Assembly (NCBI GenBank): GCA_964017195.1 | Contig: OZ024891.1 | Span: 990,694 to 1,054,693 of the forward strand | DNA: 64,000 nucleotides | From: Siderastrea radians | Taxonomy: Eukaryota > Cnidaria > Anthozoa > Scleractinia > Rhizangiidae | Direction: 5' to 3' | In this document: positions 1-10,400 of the stretch, piece after piece | Position numbering within the stretch: position 1 is the first letter of the stretch | Layout: each line of letters opens with the position of its first letter | Notes under the pieces: model-generated | What the model saw: the letters and a program-made list of their open reading frames with translations, nothing else | Told to the model about the DNA's origin: nothing | Databases searched by the model: none | Translations under genes and position numbers: made by a program

Positions 1-220
1 GTGCGATCGCCAAGAAGCCCCAAACAGCTGCCATCAGCCTCAAAGAGATCTTTCCCGTGGCAAAGAAAGGAGCAGATTGCTCTGATTCAGTTTGTGGCTT
101 TATTTGGCGAGTTAAAGAAAGAAGGTTCCGAATGGCCTACATTCGGTAATCGCCACGAATACTGGGACAAAGCTGCAGCTTTTGTGCAAGAAACTGCAGG
201 GACTGAATTTCGAAGATCTG
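1..220 (+). pseudogene. Host gene exon 1 (partial at window edge)
   Basis: The frame is open from base 1 and ends at a donor gtaagt at 221, leaving phase 1. The peptide contains Trp-rich spacing (motifs 'SFPWQRKEQIAL', 'EWPTFGNRHEYWDKAA') that resembles a Myb/SANT-like DNA-binding segment. That assignment is by eye only. Confidence 0.6.
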
Positions 221-470
221 GTAAGTCTTGAATTAATTCGTATTTTGGAGCTGTTCTAAGGGGTTCAAAGTTCATTGATAAGCTTAAATTTCACTTAGTC
301 TATGGGCTTTTTCCTTTGTGTAGCAATTAACATACATAATTTTTTTAAAAGCTTTATTGAAGCAAATAAACGGACAGTGAGAAAAAAAAAGGGGATTGAA
401 TAACAGTAATACAATACACAAAAAACTACATCAAGACAGTAAATGAAATAAAAATTGCTTTTTGTTGCAG

Positions 471-1057
471 GAAGCAGCATCCGACAGCAAGTCCTTGGTG
501 AATTAAAAAAGAAATTTGCCACAGTAACAGCAGCAGAAGATGCAATGGGTATCACTGTGGAGTCCTACATTGATGGCACACCAGGAGGTCCTGCAAATTT
601 ACCAGATGAGTTGCAGCAGCTACATGTATCACCAGCATTACTAGGAAAAGTGAAGAGTCTGTCTCCTAATCAGATTGGTGATTTAGTCATTGAAGGGTTG
701 GCTTCCTTGGGTGGAGGGAGAAGTGGAACTTCCTTTGTTACTGGAGTTAGTGATGTGCTGGTGGTGTTCTTTGAGAAACAGGAGTACACAGATGTGATCG
801 ATGTCTTGGACAAGCTGTATACCTGGGCAGCTTGCAAGATTGGTATCACATCTAATCCACGAACATTTGTGCAGTTGTCTATGGATGCTATGAAGAGGCT
901 TGAGGATAACAGAAAGCCCAATTTAGTGTTGAAATTTTGCCAAGGACTGGCCATGAGCAGACCTAACAATGCAGGACCACTCATCCCAATTCATAGAATG
1001 CCCTTTGGTTTAATCCAATATTGCATTGAATTTTTTACATGCACAAATGTTATGCAG
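471..1057 (+). pseudogene. Host gene exon 2
   Basis: The acceptor is tttgttgcag (461-470) and the donor is gtaggt at 1058. Phase 1 in and phase 0 out agree with exon 1 and exon 3. It encodes about 195 residues without recognisable catalytic motifs, mainly alpha-helical in character. Confidence 0.7.
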
Positions 1058-1652
1058 GTAGGTGTAACTATCAATTCACTGTCTTTTCTTTGAGAGAAAT
1101 TGTCAGACAGGAATATGAAGGCTAGATTTTTGCTGCTCTCCCTCAGTGGTGGGGTGTGGGATAATTTCCCAAACTGCTGCTGGTATTCAAGTTTATGGAT
1201 TATATGGTTGTCAGTCACTTTTGAATTTGGTGGAGGTATCTGAAATAAAGCCAGGGTTGGGTTTTCTGTTGTGTTGGCCAACTCTTAGAAGTTGTGGAAA
1301 CCCCGAACCTTAGGCTTATTGATGATACAACATATATTTCTCTGTTAGCCAAAGACACTTTTTCTTGAATTGTTTTGCTGTTTTCAGTTGATAAACAGAA
1401 AATGTACCTGTTGTCTTCAATGTCTATTACCAAGGGTTTTTATCTGCACCTTTGACTATCCTGTGGTTCAATTTTGTCCTTGGTTATACCTCTAGTCTTC
1501 TTTGTTTTAAACACATTTTAACATTGAGATATGTTATCTTAAACAAAAACAAAGAACAATAAAAATTTAAGCAAGGAGCAAGGATAAAATAGAATTACAG
1601 CAGTATTACCTCACATTAGTGATGATATTTCTGCCTGGAATTTTCTTAACAG

Positions 1653-1784
1653 ATCAGGGAACCTGAAGATTTCAGATTGTGGCATGAAACCATGGTAACC
1701 GAATTTCCAGAGAGAATGCAGAGGCTTTTAGCTGGCCCTATGTGGAGTGGCTGTGATCCACAAGATATCCGAAATCCGCTAAAG
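1653..1784 (+). pseudogene. Host gene exon 3
   Basis: The acceptor is ttcttaacag and the donor gtaagag. The exon is 132 nt, 44 codons, open in phase 0. It is too short for an independent call but fits the exon chain. Confidence 0.6.
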
Positions 1785-1960
1785 GTAAGAGTGAACAGTA
1801 ACATTTTTAGACTATCAGTTCTCTGTACATCCATAGACAGTGTGTGATACTATTGCATGCTTAAGAATTGAACAAAACAGGACATTGCAGCCAGCAAATT
1901 TTCACGAGTTTTATGTTGACAATTTCAGTGCCATAATGGTGCAGTTTTGTTATATGGCAT

Positions 1961-2173
1961 ACACATTCTCAATGTTTTTGCTGCCCTAAATATCCTGGTT
2001 TGACCTTATTTGGAGTATTATTTGAGAATGTTTGGATTTCTGCTGATGAACTTGTTATTTAGTGGTTTGTAACACATTCTCAATGTTTTTGCTGCCCTAA
2101 ATACTCCAGTTATAACTTTTTATTTGGAGTAATATTTCAGAATGTTTGGGTTTCTGCTGATGAAATTGCTATT
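1961..2173 (+). repeat. Intronic tandem duplication, about 111-bp unit
   Basis: The stretch starting acacattctcaatg at 1961 recurs at 2072 and both copies run to a shared 'tttctgctgatgaa' block. The copies differ at scattered positions, so this is an older local duplication in the intron between exons 3 and 4. Confidence 0.8.
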
Positions 2174-2277
2174 TCTTTCCTGATCTTAACCTGTTAACCT
2201 GATTTTTCTTGTTATACATGTATAATTTGTATTGTACAGGATTTCTTAAGGTTTTTTCTTCTTTTGTCTTTATTCAG

Positions 2278-2364
2278 GCACGTGTCAATGTGCCATGTAC
2301 AAGCAAAGCCACATAGCACAGAAAGGACAAGAAGTCACTGTTTACTTCAACAACTAATGTACAG
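2278..2364 (+). pseudogene. Host gene exon 4 with in-frame stop
   Basis: The acceptor is tttattcag and the donor gtaaca. Phase 0 on both sides joins exons 3 and 5, and in that phase codon 13 is TAG (2314-2316). The alternative frame is open but would not match the phase of either neighbour. A nonsense mutation is the simplest reading; a misjudged exon is possible. Confidence 0.5.
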
Positions 2365-2661
2365 GTAACAAATTTAATGTTAGTTGTAGCATATAATTAT
2401 AATGATATATAATTATCATAAAATTGTCATTAAGGCTGTTCGGAGACATTTTTTTCAAGAACTTGTATAGAAACTACATGCAAGAAACACCCGGCCAGTA
2501 CATTTATATGGTCTGTAGTGTTAGTCAATGTAGACATATTATTGTCAGATTGGGTTTTTTCAAATTCAGTTAGGCCTTTTGTTTCACCAGTGGTATAATA
2601 CTGCCAAAATAATACTGATTACATGTACTGAGGGTTAATTCTTTCTTTATGACCTTCACAG

Positions 2662-3385
2662 GTAGCAGCACTTGACCAGTTAAAAACAGCCAGCCCAGAT
2701 GGAAGATTCTGGTTGAAGCTGGATGCTACAGATCTGAAGGAAGCGTTGATGGAGTCCTTCTCAGGGGTGTGGAATGGAGATGTGGATTTGGGTGATGGGA
2801 AGTTGGAGGAGTTGAGGGGAGAGTACGATCAAAGAGTAGCCTTAGCAACTAGGGTTGCTACAATTGACAACCGAGGTGGCCTCGAGTTGGAATTGCGAAA
2901 GTGTGTTGACAGTTTGGAGGATGATATCTCATTTCTTGATGACGGTTTCCAGTTGGCTGTCGAGGATTATAGAAAAAAATTTGAAAATCGATCAACGTCA
3001 GAGGAAAACCTTAAGAATGCAAATTGGAATGTTGTTGAATTCCAAACTCTCCTCCAGCAGGAACAATTTCTAAAGGGGGCATATGAGGAGCAGCTCGCTT
3101 GCCTTAATCCAGCTGTGTATTTGGCCCGTCACATGCTAAACATCAGAACCTCTTTGAGAGGATTGGTTAAAGAGGTAAAAGGCTACCTCCGCAACCTTTT
3201 CAAGAAGAAAAGGATAGCTGCCACCCATGTTTTAGTTCTTATGCTCTCAGATGAAAGAAGAAATAAGAAGCCCTATGCATTGCCAATCAGATATGTGCCC
3301 TACAGGAGTCTGCGGGACCAGTATGTCCGTGATCTAAACAGGGATGTTAAACTGAAAATGCAAGAGAAAGAGCTCAATCTTGTAG
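2662..3385 (+). pseudogene. Host gene exon 5 (large, coiled-coil-like)
   Basis: The acceptor is accttcacag and the donor gtcagt. This 241-codon exon is rich in Glu, Lys, Leu and Arg with heptad-like spacing in its middle part, followed by a basic stretch ('LRNLFKKKRIAATH'). It joins exon 6 in phase 1. No family was recognised. Confidence 0.65.
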
Positions 3386-4298
3386 GTCAGTAAATGTATT
3401 GAATTTTAACAATCAATGGTTTTAGGTCAAAATGATTTTGAACCATCAAGTTTGTGTGTGTTTTTTTTTGTAACATATTTTGGGTAATAAATCCACAATG
3501 AATGAAGATAAAGATGAAAACTGGTTTTAAATCATTTTCACCTAAATTCATTATAAAAAAATTGTAACATGCACATCGACCAGTGTATACCCTGGTTGTA
3601 CTTGCTTTGCTTTGGCGAGAAGCATGCACTCGAATCTGCCACCAACGTAAGTCTGGAAACGAAGTAGCATCGTTTGGAAGAAATATCTGTGAGGTATTAG
3701 TCACCGGAAATTTACAAGTTTATCTCTGTGGGAATGCTGATGTGGCCCCTTAACCAGTTTTTGTTTAAAAGTAGGTCACACTCAAGGGTCACCGCTTCTG
3801 GCATTGTATTTAAAAGAGCCTCTGCTGTTGTTTTAGGGACTGTTACAGATGGAGAGTTTTGTTCATTGAGGTCAAGAGGAGAAACAAGGGCCCTCCATTT
3901 ATGGCAACTTATACATGACGCAAGAGAGAGTATGCAGAAGTTGAGTAAGAAGACTTAACTGGAAATGCTGATTTTGATAGGCAGTAACTTAAACCGGTGT
4001 AAATTCCATTGTGTGTTGCTAAAGAAGCATGTATTGGTTGTCTTTTATTCTCATATTAGACTTAAGGTTTCCATTCTTGTGCATTGTTAAAAGATTTATG
4101 ATTGTGGAACTCAGACCAGCAAAACCTGATATTTGAAATGTTACATAGTTACAGAGATGTAAACAAACACAGGGTGGAAATGTTTAATCTCCTATGCAGT
4201 GACAGACCCATTGTTTATTTGAACATGGTGATGCTTTTTTGTCTTCCCTGTTTTTTATGGGTTTGACATATAACCATTATCTGTGTTCCTAATTTCAG
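3386..4298 (+). other. Intron 5, with a possible unplaced exon
   Basis: Exons 5 and 6 join in phase without anything from this interval. A 76-codon open stretch at 3728-3958 ends with TAA and has no clear splice borders. I could not place it in the gene and treat it as intronic. Confidence 0.5.
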
Positions 4299-4442
4299 CT
4301 GCACCAGATGGAAGCCCTATTGTAGCAAGACCAAACCGTGTCATTCCTCACCATGTGATTTTCGAAGTAGATGAGTTGGTCAACAATGGCTCAACATTAG
4401 AAGATGCTGTGACTTACATAAGAGGAAAGCTTGTCCCTGCAG
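4299..4442 (+). pseudogene. Host gene exon 6
   Basis: The acceptor is cctaatttcag and the donor gtaaac. It is 144 nt, phase 1 on both sides, and contains 'HHVIFEVDELVNNG'. No family was recognised. Confidence 0.65.
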
Positions 4443-4536
4443 GTAAACTGAATTCACTTACATCGCTGGGCCCATAAGAAGTATTGTTAATATGAATAAC
4501 TAATTAAAATCTTATCATTGTGCTTGATTGTTGCAG

Positions 4537-4838
4537 GTTACACACCTTATCCATTCCGGAAGAATACCGGTGAATCATTCCTCGACAAGCTGAGGTCTGT
4601 GGTTGGTACGTACACATTTCGGAGTGCTGTAAAGGAGCTGAAGGAAGAGGGAGTGGATTTCACACCACATCTTTATGTTCCTGAGGTAGATCCGGTTACT
4701 GGTCGAGTTCGACATGATCGTAGTGACCACAACCACGTCCTAAAACGAATTGCTCAGCATGTTCGAGATGGAGGATATACTGCATTTGACTACGAGGCAT
4801 TTGCTGATGTCTTAGCAGATCCGTTGAGTGGCCTCACC
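4537..4838 (+). pseudogene. Host gene exon 7, 5' part, cut by Polinton 1
   Basis: The acceptor is gattgttgcag. The frame is open up to codons ctc acc at 4833-4838, where the Polinton begins. The same CTCACC recurs at 29781-29786 and the frame resumes at 29787, so the insertion cut one exon at a codon boundary. Confidence 0.85.
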
Positions 4839-5107
4839 AGTAGTAATGTCCGCTTGTTTGGGAAGATTGGCCTCGTTTTGATGTAAAGGGCGTGGCCTCG
4901 TTTTGATGTGGTCGGAAGTGACGTCACCGGAACCGGAAGTGACCGGAAGTCACTGGAACCGGAAATGACGTCATGGGAACCGGAAGTGATGTGTTTTGGA
5001 ATGGGAAACCGCTGAGCAGTTTGAAAAATCGATCATGGGCTCAGGATGGGGCAAAACCACTGAGAAACGCGGGCTCAAAGTCCAAAGTCCAATTCGAGCA
5101 ACGGGGG
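4839..5107 (+). repeat. Polinton 1 left terminal inverted repeat
   Basis: It begins AGTAGTAATGTCC and matches the reverse complement of 29512-29780 with few differences. It contains two TGACGTCA palindromes (4919-4926, 4966-4973), CCGGAAGT at 4933-4940, 4943-4950 and 4980-4987, near matches at 4912-4919 and 4959-4966, and a GGGCGTGG box near 4878. In Polintons and adenoviruses the terminal repeat is the protein-primed replication origin. The CRE/ETS/GC-box arrangement also suggests an enhancer. Confidence 0.95.
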
Positions 5108-5112
5108 GTAGG

Positions 5113-5120
5113 TATAAAAG
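5113..5120 (+). promoter_or_regulatory. TATA box of the first penton-like gene
   Basis: TATAAAAG lies 30-37 bp before the ATG at 5150, directly inside the left TIR boundary. Polinton 2 has TATAAAAAAGG at 54143-54153 before the homologous ATG at 54190. Confidence 0.7.
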
Positions 5121-5317
5121 GGTAAACCCTGGGTTAGGCGGTAGTCACGATGAGTTTTTACATCACCCTTATTAGTGATCAAGCACAAGGCACGGGACAA
5201 AAATTTACCGCCAGACTTCCTCATTCACATTATTTGGTGGAAGATGATTGGGAAGCGGCCCTGGTTCATATCTCACACCCTGGTTTTAATCAACAATTGG
5301 AAGATCAAACCAAGCAG

Positions 5318-5321
<4 letters not shown>

Positions 5322-5350
<29 letters not shown>

Positions 5351-7762
5351 TAAAGCAGTTTATTGATTAACACTGACTTACAATACATTACAATACATAG
5401 CTTACTTACAATTACAATACACTACAATACATAGCTTACTTACAGAGAATAATTTACGTTACACAAAGGGCATGCAGAAACTAAAAAAAAAAGAATATAT
5501 TACAGAGAACAGGAAACCTGGGTGCCTACTTTTGTTGTTATTATATCTATTATTTCTATATGTGTTTATTTTTATATATACTTATTTCTATAGTTATTGT
5601 TACGGATTACAACTGTATCTGTTTCTTAGATTTATGCATCTCTATCTGAATTTTACTTTCAAGAACGGCCATGAAAGCTTCCCAGTAGTACTCTTCTTCT
5701 TTTCTGGAGGCAGTGTAAATGTAATGTTTTGCGATAATCAAGCAGAGGTTTAAACCAAGTCGACGAGAGAAATCATTGGCAACACCGTAAATGATCATGT
5801 TTTCATCAAGAGTTATTGACTCGGAGTTTTTGAAATTCCACCAATTAGTGAAATGAGACCAAAAGCTCTTAACTTTTGAACAGGAAGCGAAAAGATGAGC
5901 TAGTGTTTGTCTTTCAGAGCATAGGTGACATTTATCGGTTTCTTTAAGTGCGTCTCTAAAAAGTGTTGAGTTTGTTGGCAGAATGTGATGTATAATTTTA
6001 AATTGAAAGATGGCAAGTCTGGTGTCCTTAGTAACTTTGAAAGGAAGGCTATATATGAGTTGTATTGTTTTTTCATTCAAATTTGCTTTTACCATCCTTT
6101 TTTCGGCAGTAGGTGTTACAAACTTTTTTTTGACAAAGAATCGTGTAGCCGATTTGCAAGAGAGCTTATTCAAAGGTATTCTATTGTTATCTTCACCATC
6201 CAAAGGCGCCTGGATGTTTCCTTTTAGGATATTAACCCATTCTCTAGGGATTGAGTGGCATACTCCATGATACGTAAGAAAGTTAGCTTTGATTTTAAAT
6301 CTAGAGCAGAACTCAGGAAAAGATAGAAAAGCATTGTTTTGGAAAATGTCTTTGATTTTAATGACTCCGGCTTCATGCCATTTTTTGTAATAAACAGAAA
6401 CACCACCAACTTTAATGAAGCGATTGTTCCAAATAATTTCATTCAAAACTTGTTCTTTGGTGTTAGGAGAAAAATAATTTATTTTTCCCCACGCGTAGAG
6501 AGCTTCCGAGTAAAAAGCAAGGGGTATTTCAATTTTAAGTGCTTTTAAGTCAAAATTACATTGAAGTAGAAACAAGCCTCCAACATCCCTTAGGTAGCTC
6601 AATGGAATGTAGCTCCAACTTGAAGTTTCATTACTGTCGTTGAGTCTTTTTATCCAGGAAACTTTAAGTGCATCGTTGATTATTTCAAAATCAGGCATAT
6701 CTAGTCCACCTTTTTCTCTCGGGCCGATCATAGTCTTTTGTTTTATTTTAACTTTCTTGTTCCACACAAATTGGGTAATTGCTTGATTTACCATGTTGAC
6801 AAATTTCGAGGGAAAGGTGAGCACTGATGTATTATATACGAGTTTAGAGATTGCGAGAGATTTTAGAATCGTTATACGGCCATATAAAGTGAGGTTTCTA
6901 GGATACCATAAGTTGAGAAGGCTTTTCATTGAGTTCAGTTTTTGTTCGAAGTTTTTCTTATATGCAACTTCATCATCATGTGAAAAATGAATACCTAATG
7001 CGAGTATTGAGTTGGAAGGCCAAGCTATTCCAAGGGGCTCTGTTGTATTGTTTCTGTTCGCGCCCAACCACATACCTTCAGTTTTGCTTTTATTAATCTC
7101 TAGGCCTGAACATTCCTGGAAGTTTGACAATAATTGGAACAAGTTATTTGCAGATTTTAGGTCAGAGACAAAGGCAGTTGTGTCATCGGCATATTGAGAA
7201 AGCTTAAATTCTTTGTTGTGTATATTAATTCCTTGAATAGTTTTGTCAGTTCTTATTGCATTGGCTAGGATTTCAGCACATAGGACAAATAAAATACCCG
7301 AGAGTGGACAGCCTTGTCGAACGCCTCTCTCAGGCATGAAAAACTCAGACGCATATCCGTTGTTTATGAAGCAACTGGAGCAATCCGTGTAAAAGGTTTT
7401 TATCCACTTTTGAATGCATGGACCGAAGTTAAAAGCTTGTAGGGTCTTGTGAAGAAAATTCCAGTCGACCGTGTCGAAGGCTTTCTTAAAGTCAATGAAT
7501 ATAGCCAGCCCAGGGATGTTTTCTAATTCAGTTACTTTCATAATATCCATAATGAGCCTAATGTTTTGACCAATATAACGCTCTTTAACGTATCCGGTTT
7601 GATCATCGTTGATTATTTTGGGAAGAACGTTTGAAATCCTATGAGCTATGGCTTTAGTTGCAATTTTGTAATCGACATTAAGTAGGGTCAGCGGTCTCCA
7701 GTTTTCAAGATATAGTTTGTCCTTACGTTTTTTTGGTATTACTTTGATAATTCCTTGTTTTT
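5322..7762 (-). mobile_element. 5'-truncated L1/Tx1-like LINE
   Basis: The element lies on the minus strand. Its poly(A) tail appears as T28 at 5320-5347, a 3' UTR follows to 5606, and a long ORF runs from 5607 to the truncated 5' end near 7762. The ORF shows reverse transcriptase motifs: 'ENWRPLTLLN', 'IFIDFKKAFDTV', 'RGVRQGCPLS' and the catalytic 'YADD'. The flanks carry GCAGAATT (5314-5321 and 7763-7770). The endonuclease and the first RT motifs are missing, so it is a dead-on-arrival copy. Wording of the RT motifs is closest to the Tx1 group of L1 elements. Confidence 0.9.
5607..7762 (-). pseudogene. LINE ORF2 remnant: reverse transcriptase and C-terminal region
   Basis: About 715 codons are open without a stop from the 5' break to the TAA. 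The RT fingers and palm are present, with the YADD box near 7190, followed by the long C-terminal region typical of L1 ORF2, with a Cys/His cluster ('CHLCSERQTLAHLFASC') near its end. The apurinic endonuclease domain is absent because of 5' truncation. The uninterrupted frame suggests a recent insertion. Confidence 0.85.
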
Positions 7763-8737
7763 GCAGAATTGGACGCAAGAAGATAGTCAAAAACATTGGA
7801 TGAAAACAGATATCAGATACATACCAAAACGTGCTGATGGAACGGCTCCCATTCAAGTGACCAAACAAATCCATTTACCCCCAGGGTATTACCACAATTT
7901 GAAAGAAGCATGGATTGCCATCGCGTACGAAATAGAAAAACAACACATGGACGTCATGATGGATATAACCAAAATGAACGTGGACGATCTAGCGAAACGA
8001 CAACAACTAGCCGCTCTCAACCTGGCTCAACCCTACGTGAAAATCACCAATACAAGCATCGCCCCCGAATTAGATTCGTTGTATGTGCTCATACCAGCCA
8101 ACATGCAATTTGAAATGGAATGGAAATTGGCTGGCCTGATGGGACTTGTCAAAGATGGAACACCAAGTGAACGCATCGTCCAAGAAAAAAATTATTTGGT
8201 GAAAAATGTCGTGGATTACGACGATCGCCATAAATGGGAAGTAACGAAAGGTCCTGCCAACAAATATCCACCTTTTGGACATGTCTCCGTCAGCTTTACC
8301 CATCCCGATTTCAATTATTACTTCTTCTTGGGTCCGAATCTCAGTCGACAACCATTTCCCAGTACGCAAACGGTCAAACCGCAACAAGGACAACAACAAT
8401 TGATAATTTACACGGATCTCGTCGCACAGAGCATTGTGGGAAATCAAGAAAAAGGATTTTTACGTACCTTGGATGCCGGCAATACCGAGCATCAGTTTGA
8501 CACGACGCAACGGATGTATTTTCCTCTTGGCAAAACGATCTTTGACAGCATTGCCATTGACATTCAAACAGCCAATGGACAGCCGGCTCCGTTTAAACAA
8601 GGCAGTACCATCATCACCCTTGAACTCTCCAGAAAAAGTCAACGAAGATGAACAGTCGATTGCGTTGGGGTCCTTACTGTTATGTAGTGAATTATTGAAT
8701 AAAGATCACAAAACGACAAAGTGTCATGGAACAGGTT

Positions 8738-8743
8738 TTATTG
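8738..8743 (-). terminator. Poly(A) signal of the RING gene, convergent with capsid gene signal
   Basis: TTTATT on the plus strand reads AATAAA on the minus strand, downstream of the RING stop at 8807. The plus-strand AATAAA at 8699-8704 serves the opposite gene. The two signals lie 33 bp apart and overlap tail to tail. Confidence 0.5.
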
Positions 8744-8806
8744 GTCATTCGTATTTTTTGACATCAACAAGTAGAAAAAAAATGAGTCCAAAACATGGAG
8801 GTCCTT

Positions 8807-9208
8807 TTACGAGAAGCTCATACAGGTTTTCATACGTGAAATGGCTTGGCTTTTGGTGTGACCCAGAAAGTAGAGGGTTTTGCGGTTACCCTCATAGGGA
8901 TCTCGGAGTTCTCCCCAGAATCCTTCCAGGGCGTCCTCGTTGTCATAACAAATGCCATACCATAAAGGATTGTCGTTCCAAGTGTCCTTGACATGCTGAA
9001 CAAACTCTGGGTCTTCTTTCCATTCTTCATGGAGGACTTCAAGGACGGAAAGAGGAACGGCGTGTTGGCAGCTAGGACATAGGTGGGTCTGACCGTTCTG
9101 TCGACATTTGTTGGCACAGGCGACATGACAAGGTTGACCACAACACCTCAACGTGGTATAATTGGCGAGAGGTTCCAAACAGATCACACATGGTTTGGGT
9201 TGAGCCAT
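8807..9208 (-). CDS. RING-finger protein, putative E3 ubiquitin ligase
   Basis: The 133-residue product opens with a Cys/His cluster at residues 7-47: CVIC, a CC pair followed by CHVAC, then CPSC, which is the spacing of a RING domain. The remaining 85 residues are acidic and unassigned ('DNPLWYGICYDNEDALEG'). RING proteins of DNA viruses commonly redirect host ubiquitylation against defence proteins; that role here is inference. It is the last gene of a tight three-gene minus-strand group; its ATG overlaps the previous stop (TGATG). Confidence 0.8.
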   Translation of the reverse strand: MAQPKPCVICLEPLANYTTLRCCGQPCHVACANKCRQNGQTHLCPSCQHAVPLSVLEVLHEEWKEDPEFVQHVKDTWNDNPLWYGICYDNEDALEGFWGELRDPYEGNRKTLYFLGHTKSQAISRMKTCMSFS

Positions 9209-9420
9209 CAGGCGAATGGATCAAAGAGTGGATTGGTCAAGAGTTGAAATTCGGTGGGGGTGATGATCCCTTCTTGTCGGAGTCGGTACACTTCTTGGTA
9301 AGGGAGTTGGTAACGCAAGGGTTGAACCAGGTCTAGGATTTGTTTTCGGATCTGTCCTAAACGTTGTAGGATTTGCACGGCTTCAGGACTGATCTTGTCG
9401 GCTTTGGCTTTGTCGCCCAT
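9208..9420 (-). CDS. Small helical protein, 70 aa
   Basis: The product is hydrophilic and helical, with the pattern 'SPEAVQILQRLGQI...PYQEVYRLRQEGIITPTEFQLL'. The upstream 65-residue gene has the same pattern (SPEAQQLIDRL, then an aromatic-rich LRLH segment), so the pair look like diverged tandem duplicates. It starts directly after the previous stop (TGAATG). No function was recognised. Confidence 0.6.
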   Translation of the reverse strand: MGDKAKADKISPEAVQILQRLGQIRKQILDLVQPLRYQLPYQEVYRLRQEGIITPTEFQLLTNPLFDPFA

Positions 9421-9618
9421 TCACCACTGGTAGAAGTTTTTCAAGGTTAATAAACACAATTCGTTACGACTGAGATGTTTTTGACTGTGAAGACGAAGTA
9501 GTTCAAAATAAGAAGCTTTGAAGCGGATGTCCTCCAAGTCTTTTTCCAGTTGAGACAACAAGGCTCGTAGACGATCAATCAGTTGTTGGGCTTCTGGACT
9601 GACGACTGGATCATCCAT
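9421..9618 (-). CDS. Small helical protein, 65 aa, first gene of the minus group
   Basis: The product is a predicted coiled or helical peptide ('LRALLSQLEKDLEDIRFK') that ends in 'NFYQW'. It is read from the bidirectional promoter at 9640-9800 and followed without a gap by its probable paralogue. No family was recognised. Confidence 0.55.
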   Translation of the reverse strand: MDDPVVSPEAQQLIDRLRALLSQLEKDLEDIRFKASYFELLRLHSQKHLSRNELCLLTLKNFYQW

Positions 9619-9639
9619 TGGGTTTGAAAAACATGGAAT

Positions 9640-9800
9640 GGGACGTTGGTTTTTTATAGAGAAACAAGGGGGTCACGTGGGAGGGAATGGACCAATGAGA
9701 GAAAGACCCCATGATGCTTTGGGAGGGGAAGGGGTGGGGGGACCCCCCTCCCCCCTCCTTAGATGGCCCATCAGGCATTGCGCGGATCAGGGTATATAAG
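9640..9800. promoter_or_regulatory. Bidirectional G/C-rich promoter, copy 1
   Basis: A minus-strand TATAAAAAA (9649-9657) faces the 9618 gene and a plus-strand TATATAAG (9793-9800) faces the 9855 gene. Between them lie GTCACGTGG, a CCAAT motif in 'ggaccaatgagaga', and the inverted run GGGGGGACCCCCC. The same set of motifs recurs at 24459-24623 and 55246-55405. Confidence 0.65.
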
Positions 9801-9854
9801 TCAAGTGAGGCCCCAGGACGTCACTCCTAGCTTTGAGTTCGTCCTGAGTGACTT

Positions 9855-10400
9855 ATGTTAGTTGAGGGAAAAATGTCCGAAACGAGAAGCCCCTTGGGCT
9901 CCCTAGCCGGCGAGGTGAATGTGCGCGGAGAAGACAGTTTGAGAACCAGAGTGGCGCCGGAGAGGACACCGGTGGAACGGCACACCATGAGCATGTACGC
10001 CAGGAGGGAGGAAGCGTGGCGGCCCCTTACCAGACAGCGCGTGGCTGCGTTTCTTCGTTTGCTGATATTATGTTTCGTGGAGACGGAAAATGGACGCCCT
10101 CTTCAGGCTGTCACATACAGGTTGTTGAAGAAAAGTCTCGTCAAAAAAGTCATCCCGTGGATTCACAACCGCTTGGTTTGGACCACAAACGAGAGGTACT
10201 GGCCCATCACCTTACCACAATTCAGAGAAGTGAACGCCTTCTTGGCCGACCACTTGCCGCGCGTGCACAAAGATGACGAATGGGCCGCCATTGCATATTT
10301 TTTTAAAGTTGTCGCGCTTGAACGGAGGGATGAATACATGCGGTTGGAAGAGATGGAGAGGGAAGCCATTGAGGCCGTAAGGCTTTGTTTAGGACAATGA
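9855..10400 (+). CDS. Unknown protein, 173-181 aa
   Basis: Two in-frame starts (9855 and 9873) follow the TATATAAG box at 9793. The N-terminal third is polar and probably disordered. The remainder is helical, with 'RVAAFLRLLILCFVE', 'VIPWIHNRLVWTTNERYWPIT' and 'AIAYFFKVVALERRDEY'. A Bcl-2-like fold was considered, because adintoviruses can carry apoptosis inhibitors, but I see no BH1 or BH2 signature. It is an orphan accessory gene. Confidence 0.6.
   Translation: MLVEGKMSETRSPLGSLAGEVNVRGEDSLRTRVAPERTPVERHTMSMYARREEAWRPLTRQRVAAFLRLLILCFVETENGRPLQAVTYRLLKKSLVKKVIPWIHNRLVWTTNERYWPITLPQFREVNAFLADHLPRVHKDDEWAAIAYFFKVVALERRDEYMRLEEMEREAIEAVRLCLGQ

Larger units (their letters stand above)
5150..8651 (+). 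pseudogene. Penton-like minor capsid protein A, interrupted by a LINE
   Basis: The coding parts are 5150-5320 and 7770-8651, in the same frame, about 350 codons in all. The start has 'MSFYITLISD', the opening shared by the two other minor capsid genes of this element. The C-terminal part has the same layout as those paralogues: an '(I/V)Y(T/C)D' strand, a VG(N/G) turn, a LLR-like strand and a final 'F..G.TIITL' strand. Single jelly-roll penton proteins are the usual minor capsid proteins of Polintons; assigning this family to penton is inference. A LINE with target duplication GCAGAATT splits the gene. An AATAAA follows at 8699-8704. Confidence 0.75.

Noticed and set aside
5472..5753. Plus-strand ORF with hydrophobic run opposite the LINE end
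   Set aside because: It lies antisense to the LINE 3' UTR and ORF2; AT-rich artefact.
8434..8991. 185-codon plus-strand ORF over the capsid and RING genes
   Set aside because: It is an overlap shadow of gene A and antisense to the RING gene; no motif.
9855..10400. Bcl-2-like apoptosis inhibitor
   Set aside because: The protein is helical and the role would suit an adintovirus, but no BH1/BH2 signature is visible.
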